Of a stretch of 11,060 nucleotides of DNA, positions 6,220-11,060 are shown in pieces. The translations under genes and the position numbers were made by a program. This stretch comes from Gammaproteobacteria bacterium (GTDB taxonomy: Bacteria > Pseudomonadota > Gammaproteobacteria > Steroidobacterales > Steroidobacteraceae): positions 1 through 11,060 of the forward strand of contig JAFAVO010000273.1 in NCBI GenBank assembly GCA_019242385.1, given 5' to 3'. A model generated the notes under the pieces. It made no database searches. It saw only the letters and a program-made list of their open reading frames with translations, and was not told where the DNA came from. Position 1 is the first letter of the stretch. The number at the start of each line of letters is the position of its first letter.

Positions 6220-7377
6220 ACGGCCGGCGAGCGCGTCGACGATCCGCAGCCGGCGCGCGCGCAAGGCCGGCAGCAACCCGACCGCCGCGCTCATCAACAC
6301 GATGGCGAGCAGCCCGAGCAGCCACACCGAGCCATCGAGCGCCAGCTGAAACTGGCCGCCGGTACCCTTTTCCACCATGGCGCCGGCGATCGAAGCCAGC
6401 GCCAGCCCGATGAGCCCGCCGAACAGCACGAGCGCAAAGGCTTCGGCGAGCACGAAGCCGAGCACGCTGCGATCCGAGAAGCCGAGCGTCTTGAGCACTG
6501 CGAGCTCCGGGATGCGCTCGCGCACGCTCTGCGCCATGGTGTTGCCGACCACCAGCAGCAGGGTGAAGAACACCGCAAACAGGATCCAGCGCACGATCAG
6601 GCCGATGTCGCCGATCTGCTTGACGAAGGAGATGTTGAAGTCCTTCTCGGTCTGAGTCTTGGTCTCGTCCGGTGAATTCTCGAACATCGCATCGACGGTC
6701 CGGCTGACCGCCTGCGCCTTGCCGGGCTCGGTCAGCTTGAGAATGAAGAAGTTGGTACGGCCCTTGACGTTGAACTGGTTAGCCTCGTCGAAGTAGTCCT
6801 GCTGCACGAAGGCGAGATTGGTGCGCTTCTTCCACTCCTCGTCCTTACCGTCGAAGATCCCCACCAGATCGAAGGCCCAGGACTTGCTGCCGTTCTTCTG
6901 GGGATAGATGTTGGAGGAGATCGGAATTTTCTGGCCGAGCTTCCAGCCGTATTGGTCCGCGAGCTGCTTGCCGGCGATCATGCCGGTGCGGGTGCGGGCG
7001 AATGCCTGCCACTGCGCATCCGGCATGATCCATTCCGGGTAGACATCGTGGTACCGCTGCGGATCGGTGGCGAACATGATCAGCGGAGTGTTTTCCTGCC
7101 ACACCCCGCCGAACCATTGCTGGTAGGCCACCCGCGCCACCCCGGGGATGGCCTCGAGCTTGGGCACCATGCTGACCGGCAGCGGTGAGGTGAAGGACAC
7201 CCGCGCCTGCACGAACAGGCGCGTCGCTCCGACGAAGTCAGCGCCGGCATTGAAGATGGTGTTCACCGACTGCAGCAGCCCGAACAGCAGGAACGCCATG
7301 ATGACCGACAGCAGCGTGAGAACGGTGCGCGTGCGCCGGCGGAAGAGGTTGGCGATCACCCAGCCGGTGCGGGTCAT
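6217..7377 (-). CDS. FtsX/MacB-like ABC transporter permease, first of a pair
   Basis: A 386-residue inner-membrane permease of the same class as its downstream neighbour. Helix 1 lies at about 17-40, a periplasmic domain of about 215 residues follows (41-257), and then three helices (258-282, 304-333 and 348-372). The coupling motif RIPELAVLKTLGF (288-300) is in the expected cytoplasmic loop. Its periplasmic domain reads quite differently from that of the second permease: it is richer in aromatic and lysine residues (for example QQWFGGVWQEN at 86-96 and EEWKKRTN at 180-187). The two therefore look like old paralogues with separate roles, not recent copies. The ATG start at 7377 overlaps the ATPase stop in ATGA (7374-7377), and only a weak GCAGG lies upstream, so translation is probably coupled. 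A heterodimeric permease pair around one ATPase type is the simplest reading. Confidence 0.9.
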   Translation of the reverse strand: MTRTGWVIANLFRRRTRTVLTLLSVIMAFLLFGLLQSVNTIFNAGADFVGATRLFVQARVSFTSPLPVSMVPKLEAIPGVARVAYQQWFGGVWQENTPLIMFATDPQRYHDVYPEWIMPDAQWQAFARTRTGMIAGKQLADQYGWKLGQKIPISSNIYPQKNGSKSWAFDLVGIFDGKDEEWKKRTNLAFVQQDYFDEANQFNVKGRTNFFILKLTEPGKAQAVSRTVDAMFENSPDETKTQTEKDFNISFVKQIGDIGLIVRWILFAVFFTLLLVVGNTMAQSVRERIPELAVLKTLGFSDRSVLGFVLAEAFALVLFGGLIGLALASIAGAMVEKGTGGQFQLALDGSVWLLGLLAIVLMSAAVGLLPALRARRLRIVDALAGR

Positions 7378-8090
7378 GCGGCCTGCTCGAGCAGCTGTCC
7401 CTTCTCCAGGTGCAGCGTGCGCCGCGCAAACTCCGCCGCCTTGGGATCGTGCGTCACCATGACGATGGTCTTGCCGTGCTCGCGGTTGAGCACCTGCACC
7501 AGCCCGAGGATCTCATCGGCGGTCTTGCGATCGAGATCACCGGTCGGCTCATCGCAGACCAGCAGCTGCGGATCCGATACCAGCGCCCGTGCGATCGCGA
7601 CGCGCTGCTCCTGGCCGCCGGAGAGCTCCTTGGGTTTGTGCTTGGCCCGATCCGCCAGCCCGACGACCTCGAGGGCCACGGCGACGTTCTTGCGCCGCTG
7701 CGCGGCCGAGAGCCGTGTGAGCAGCAGTGGCAGCTCGACGTTGGCTTCGGCGGTCAGCACCGGCATGAGGTTGTAGAACTGGAAGACGAAGCCGACGTTG
7801 TGCGCGCGCCAGTGCGCGAGCTGTCCGCTCGAGAGCTGGTCGATGCGACGGCCCGCGACGGTGATCTCCCCGGCGGTCGGCTGGTCGAGGCCGCCGATCA
7901 GATTCAGGAGCGTGGTCTTGCCCGAGCCCGAAGGGCCCATCAGCGCCACGAAGTCTCCGCGGGGGATATCGAGCGTGAGTCCATGCAGCACTTCGATCTT
8001 CTGCTTGCCGCGCTCGTAGACCTTGGTGACGTTGTGCACCTGAACCATCGGCTCGGACATGCTGTTGCCTCCCGGCTCCGAGTTGCTCAT
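7374..8090 (-). CDS. LolD/MacB-type ABC transporter ATP-binding protein
   Basis: A 238-residue ATPase energising the two FtsX-like permeases. Motifs from the ATG at 8090: Walker A GPSGSGKTT (52-60), Q-loop Gln104 in VFQFYNLMP, signature LSGGQEQR (156-163), Walker B LLVCDEP (176-182), the GDLD D-loop and switch His214 (MVTHD). The region before the Q-loop and the VFQFYNLMPVLTA segment are typical of the LolD/MacB/FtsE group. Two starts are credible: ATG at 8090, which makes an ATGA overlap with the adaptor stop and has GAGG seven bases upstream, and ATG at 8060, which has a stronger GGGAGG at 8068-8073 and would give 228 residues. I list the longer form for its overlap but hold it only slightly more likely. 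The substrate could be lipoprotein, peptide, lipid or drug. Confidence 0.92.
   Translation of the reverse strand: MSNSEPGGNSMSEPMVQVHNVTKVYERGKQKIEVLHGLTLDIPRGDFVALMGPSGSGKTTLLNLIGGLDQPTAGEITVAGRRIDQLSSGQLAHWRAHNVGFVFQFYNLMPVLTAEANVELPLLLTRLSAAQRRKNVAVALEVVGLADRAKHKPKELSGGQEQRVAIARALVSDPQLLVCDEPTGDLDRKTADEILGLVQVLNREHGKTIVMVTHDPKAAEFARRTLHLEKGQLLEQAA
8068..8073 (-). promoter_or_regulatory. Internal Shine-Dalgarno-like GGGAGG favouring a shorter ATPase start
   Basis: On the minus strand GGGAGG lies seven bases before an in-frame ATG at 8060, ten codons inside the ATPase gene as listed. The residues between the two starts are not part of the conserved ATPase fold. Both starts may be used, or 8060 may be the true one. 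Confidence 0.45.
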
Positions 8091-9337
8091 GGCTTCGCCT
8101 CGCTGACCCTCGCTCCGTCGCGCAGATCGGCCGGGCCCTCGACCACCACCGCCTCCCCTGCGCTCACTCCCGAGAGCAGCTGACGCGCATCGCCGCTCGT
8201 CCCGCCGAGTGACACCGCGCGCCGTTGCACGCGCTGTCCCTGCACCACGAAGACCACGTCCTGCTCACCGTCCTTGCGCAGCGCGGCCGCGGGCACCAGC
8301 ACTCCGCGCGGGTGCTCGTGGGCGCCGTCGGCGGCGTTTGCAGCGTCGAGAAACGACACCCGCACCCCCATGTCGGGGACGATGCGATTGTCCTTGACGT
8401 CGAGGCCGATGCGTACCTTGACGGTCGCCTTGGAGCGATCCGCGGTCGGGATGATGGCGATGACGTGCGAGGGGATGCGCCAGTCCGGGTAGGCGTTGAG
8501 CACGGACTCGACGCGCTGGCCGGGCTCGACGCGGTTGATGTAGGCCTCGTTCACATCCACTTCCACCTCGAGCGAGTCCATGTCGACCAGCGTACCGATG
8601 CCGGTGCGGGTGAAGCCGCCGCCGGCGGAGAGCGGCGAGATGATCTCCCCGACCTGGGCCGCCTTGGCGATCACCACCCCGGTGAAGGGCGCACGCACGG
8701 TGCAGTAGTCGAGTTGCACCTGGGCTGCGCGCACGTTGGCTGCGGCGAGGTCGATCTGCTTGCGTTGCGCCTCGACCTGCGCGCTCTGCGCCTCGACCTG
8801 GGTGCGCGCCAGCTCGACCGCCTGCTCCGAGACCAGCTTGCGCTTCACCAGATCCTCATCGCGCCGCACGTCGCGCAGGTTCTGTGCGAGCTGCGCCTGC
8901 GCCTGCAGCAGCAGCGCCTGGGCGGAGTGCAACTGCGCCTGCGCCTGCGCGAGCGCGGCACGTTGCGCGGTGTCATCGAGGCGCCCGATCACCTGCCCCT
9001 CCTTGACATGATCGCCCTCCTCGATCAGCACCGCGGCGACCGTACCGGTGATCTGCGCCGACACCGTGGCCTGACGGCGCGCGGTGACATAGCCGGTGGC
9101 ATCGAGCACCGAGGCGCCCCCGCCCGCAGCAGCGATCGGCTGTGCGCTGGCGGTGTGCACCGTCTGGACCCCGCCGGAGCGGAGTAGCAGCCAGGCGGCA
9201 GCCGCGGCGAGCGCCGCCAGCACCACGGCCGCCGCGACGATCCAGGTGCGCCGCCCGATGCCCGCGCCCACACGCGGCTCGTCGCGATCGATACGCAGCT
9301 GTCCTAACAGGGCTTTCTTGTCGGTCTCCGAAGTCAT
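8087..9337 (-). CDS. HlyD/MacA-type periplasmic adaptor (membrane-fusion protein)
   Basis: A 416-residue adaptor that should link the FtsX-like ABC pump to an outer-membrane channel or shape its periplasmic path. A short cytoplasmic N-terminus is followed by one membrane anchor (32-52). Then come the first half of the lipoyl-like barrel-sandwich domain (about 80-121), a Gln/Ala-rich coiled-coil hairpin (about 122-203), the second lipoyl half (205-255, with the family motif VRAPFTGVV at 214-222), a beta-barrel domain (about 256-330) and a membrane-proximal domain (345-416, containing VPAAAL). The ATG at 9337 was chosen because it gives a normal N-terminus before the anchor. A longer frame from a TTG at 9397 would add 20 less convincing residues. 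No strong Shine-Dalgarno precedes it. The stop overlaps the ATPase start in ATGA. No TolC-like gene lies in the window. Confidence 0.92.
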   Translation of the reverse strand: MTSETDKKALLGQLRIDRDEPRVGAGIGRRTWIVAAAVVLAALAAAAAWLLLRSGGVQTVHTASAQPIAAAGGGASVLDATGYVTARRQATVSAQITGTVAAVLIEEGDHVKEGQVIGRLDDTAQRAALAQAQAQLHSAQALLLQAQAQLAQNLRDVRRDEDLVKRKLVSEQAVELARTQVEAQSAQVEAQRKQIDLAAANVRAAQVQLDYCTVRAPFTGVVIAKAAQVGEIISPLSAGGGFTRTGIGTLVDMDSLEVEVDVNEAYINRVEPGQRVESVLNAYPDWRIPSHVIAIIPTADRSKATVKVRIGLDVKDNRIVPDMGVRVSFLDAANAADGAHEHPRGVLVPAAALRKDGEQDVVFVVQGQRVQRRAVSLGGTSGDARQLLSGVSAGEAVVVEGPADLRDGARVSEAKP

Positions 9338-9424
9338 CCTGCCCACCCAGGCCGCGAGGCGCGCAACGATAGCATCTGCCAGCCGGCATTGCCGCAACCG
9401 CCAACGGATGTCAGATCGCGACCG

Positions 9425-10207
9425 TCAGCCGGAGGTGATCTTGGTCATCAACCTGCGCGCCTCGGCAAACTCCGGCGCGATCAGCAGCGCATGCTCGAGG
9501 GCATCGCGCGCCGCCACCGTCTCGCCGTGATCGAGCAGGTCACGCGCCAGCAGCACCCAGGCTTCCGCTGCGCCCCAGCCCGGCAGGTGTTCGGTGTCGC
9601 TGCGCTCGGCTTCGAAGGCCGCCACGGTCTGGCGCAACTTGCCGAGCGCCCGCTCTTTGTTACCGCCCTGCCCGGGTGCCAGCGCGTAGTCGCTCATGAC
9701 ATCGACCAGCAGCACGCGCGGGTTGTGCACTGCCAACTGCCGTGCGCGCTCGAGATCCTTGCGCGCGCGGTGGCCGGCGAGTGGCGCATAGCCGCCGCCG
9801 AGCTGCTGCGGTGTGGCGAAGCAGGCGGCGCGCAATGCGAGCGCATCCGGGAAATCCGCCTGCAGTTCGAGTGCGGCGTCGAGCTCGCTGACGCAGCGCT
9901 CCGCGTAGTGCGCCGGAGTTCCGCCCTGAGCGGCGGCACCGCCGGCGGCGGCGAGCAGCGCCTGACGCCAGGCGAGCAGCCCCGCATAATATCCGCGCAG
10001 CTTGTCGTGTGCGTCGGCCGCTGCGATCAGCTCCTCGAGCTTGCGCAATGCCGCGCCGTCTTCGGTGTAGTAGCCGTACTGGATGCGGCTCTCGATGTCG
10101 CGCCACACGACCTCATCGGCCCGCGCGACGCCAACGGTAAGCGTCAGTGCAGCGGCGAGCAGCAACAGCGGCGCAGCCCCGCGCTGAGTGGTCACGCTCC
10201 GCTGCAC
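9425..10207 (-). CDS. Secreted TPR-repeat protein of unknown function
   Basis: I do not recognise a named family. The 260-residue product has a classic Sec signal peptide: Arg3 and Arg9, a leucine/alanine core at 11-29, and a probable cut after ARA30, so it should be periplasmic. It has no lipobox cysteine. The mature part is almost wholly helical. The clearest tetratricopeptide unit is at about 214-247 (AEAWVLLARDLLDHGET-x-AARDALEHAL, then APEFAEA), and weaker units lie near 102-135 and 147-176. The GTG start at 10207 is picked for its GGAGG four bases upstream and the good signal peptide. GTG 10195 is the alternative; ATGs farther upstream would mask the signal and overlap the divergent gene. 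It lies 87 bp before the adaptor gene on the same strand and may be the first gene of the transporter operon, with a scaffold or substrate-handling role (inference). Confidence 0.75.
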   Translation of the reverse strand: MQRSVTTQRGAAPLLLLAAALTLTVGVARADEVVWRDIESRIQYGYYTEDGAALRKLEELIAAADAHDKLRGYYAGLLAWRQALLAAAGGAAAQGGTPAHYAERCVSELDAALELQADFPDALALRAACFATPQQLGGGYAPLAGHRARKDLERARQLAVHNPRVLLVDVMSDYALAPGQGGNKERALGKLRQTVAAFEAERSDTEHLPGWGAAEAWVLLARDLLDHGETVAARDALEHALLIAPEFAEARRLMTKITSG

Positions 10208-10211
10208 CGGT

Positions 10212-10216
10212 CCTCC
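10212..10216 (-). promoter_or_regulatory. Shine-Dalgarno of the TPR-protein gene
   Basis: On the minus strand GGAGG lies four bases before the GTG at 10207 and 16 before the GTG at 10195. The spacing is slightly short for the first and too long for the second, so it favours 10207. It sits in the 31-bp gap between two divergent genes. Confidence 0.45.
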
Positions 10217-10238
10217 ATTCAGTAAGATAGCCGCCGAC

Positions 10239-11060
10239 ATGGCCGACCATAGCACAGCCTCGCTGACAGCCACCGCCGCGCACCCTCCGCTCATCGACAT
10301 CGGCATCAATCTCGCGCACGACAGCTTCGATGGCGACCGGGCGGCAGTGATTGCGCGCGCCTACGCGGCCGGCGTTGTCCAGATGGTGGTCACCGGCGCA
10401 ACGCTCCCGGGCAGCGTGCGCGCCATGGCGCTCGCGCGCGAGCACCCCGGGAGACTCTTTGCCACGGCCGGAGTTCATCCGCACCACGCGAGCGAGCTCG
10501 ACGCGGCGGCGCTCGATGAGCTCACAGCGCTCGCGCGCCAGCCCGAGGTGGTGGCGGTGGGCGAATGCGGACTCGACTACTTTCGTAACTTCTCACCGCC
10601 GGCTGCACAACGACAGGCGTTCCACCGCCAGCTCGAGCTTGCCCTGCAGATTGGCAAGCCGGTATTCCTGCACCAGCGCGACGCGCACGCGGACTTCCTC
10701 GCCATACTGCGCGAGCACGCGCCTGCCTGGCGCGGCGTCGCGCATTGTTTCACCGGAACCGGCGAGCAGCTGCAAGCGTACCTGCAGCTCGAACTGGCGA
10801 TCGGCATCACCGGGTGGATCTGCGATGAGCGCCGCGGTGCGCACCTGCTGGCGCTCGTGCCGCAGATACCCGCGCAGCGCTTGCTCCTCGAGACCGATGG
10901 GCCGTACCTCCTGCCACGGGATCTCGCGCCGAAACCTGCCTCGCGCCGCAACGAACCGGCGTATCTTCCGCATATCGCATCGACGGTAGCCCGCGCCCGT
11001 GGTGAGACGCTCGCTTCACTCGCCCGCTCGAGCAGCGACTCCGCACGGCGGCTGTTCGAC
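10239..11060 (+). CDS. tatD: TatD family metal-dependent DNase (3' end beyond the window)
   Basis: The frame stays open from the ATG at 10239 to the right edge: 274 residues, with few probably missing, since E. coli TatD has about 260. TatD proteins are cytosolic TIM-barrel hydrolases with 3'-5' exonuclease activity, tied to DNA repair and quality control. The metal-site residues are present: Glu109 in VGECGLDYFRNFS, His145 in FLHQRDAH, His169 in AHCFTGT and Asp220 in LETDGPYLLPRD, followed by KPASRRNEPAYLPHI. The N-terminus reads DIGINL in place of the HxH motif of the YcfH/YjjV branch, which is normal for TatD proper. Compared with E. coli the start is extended by about 18 residues (MADHSTASLTATAAHPPL), and I see no better downstream start. 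No Shine-Dalgarno is visible; TAAGAT at 10223-10228 could be a -10 box placing the transcript start only a few bases before the ATG. Confidence 0.93.
   Translation, partial: MADHSTASLTATAAHPPLIDIGINLAHDSFDGDRAAVIARAYAAGVVQMVVTGATLPGSVRAMALAREHPGRLFATAGVHPHHASELDAAALDELTALARQPEVVAVGECGLDYFRNFSPPAAQRQAFHRQLELALQIGKPVFLHQRDAHADFLAILREHAPAWRGVAHCFTGTGEQLQAYLQLELAIGITGWICDERRGAHLLALVPQIPAQRLLLETDGPYLLPRDLAPKPASRRNEPAYLPHIASTVARARGETLASLARSSSDSARRLFD

Noticed and set aside
4677..6413. Open frame of 578 codons on the plus strand
   Set aside because: It runs across the threonine aldolase end, the convergent junction and the antisense of the FtsX-like permease. Its product is low-complexity Arg/His/Gln/Ala-rich with no fold signs, as expected from GC-rich antisense frames.
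8225..9187. Open frame of 320 codons on the plus strand
   Set aside because: It is antisense to the adaptor gene. The His/Leu/Arg-rich product is typical of shadows of Gln/Ala-rich coding sequence.
9338..9424. Possible promoter or terminator between the TPR and adaptor genes
   Set aside because: TTGCGG with TATCGT has a 20-base spacer, too long for a convincing promoter, and the GGCAATGCC palindrome is too short for a terminator.
1..11060. Search by eye for tRNA, rRNA, CRISPR repeats, transposase genes and phage or toxin-antitoxin modules
   Set aside because: None seen. Coding frames fill nearly the whole window and no gap longer than about 110 bases exists.

Overview
The window is gene-dense, about two-thirds GC by eye, and has almost no non-coding space. 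Protein families, GTG starts, GC-rich codon use and gene content (msrPQ, a kynurenine-pathway tryptophan dioxygenase, TatD, a MacA-like adaptor) suggest a chromosomal segment from a GC-rich gammaproteobacterium, perhaps near the Xanthomonadales, Nevskiales or Steroidobacter group. That placement is inference from gene style only. I see no tRNA, rRNA, CRISPR array, insertion sequence, phage gene or attachment site.

Layout from left to right: (1) positions 3-1066 (+) hold the 3' end of msrP and all of msrQ, the periplasmic methionine-sulfoxide reductase pair. (2) Positions 1102-1959 (-) encode tryptophan 2,3-dioxygenase, convergent with msrQ. (3) Positions 2066-3957 (+) are a two-gene ABC-2 type exporter (ATPase plus permease, GTGA overlap), followed 34 bp later by a low-specificity threonine aldolase (3992-5005, +). 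(4) Positions 5028-10207 (-) form a five-gene block read right to left: a secreted TPR protein, a HlyD/MacA-type membrane-fusion protein, a LolD/MacB-type ATPase and two different FtsX-like permeases. (5) From 10239 (+) a divergent tatD-type gene runs off the right edge.

The genes of block 4 are tightly linked: ATGA overlaps join adaptor, ATPase and first permease, and 10 bp separates the two permeases, where the Shine-Dalgarno lies on the upstream stop codon. They should be co-translated into one tripartite-type ABC complex spanning inner membrane and periplasm. No outer-membrane channel is encoded nearby. The substrate cannot be read from the sequence. The ABC-2 exporter in block 3 is a separate system.

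The window is mostly ordinary housekeeping and transport. The points most worth a second look are a perfect 19-bp tandem duplication between two convergent stop codons (5004-5041), a marked excess of the palindrome CTCGAG (27 copies counted by eye), the pairing of two unequal FtsX permeases with a secreted TPR protein, and possible near-leaderless starts for the dioxygenase and tatD. I found no convincing evidence for a wholly new system.
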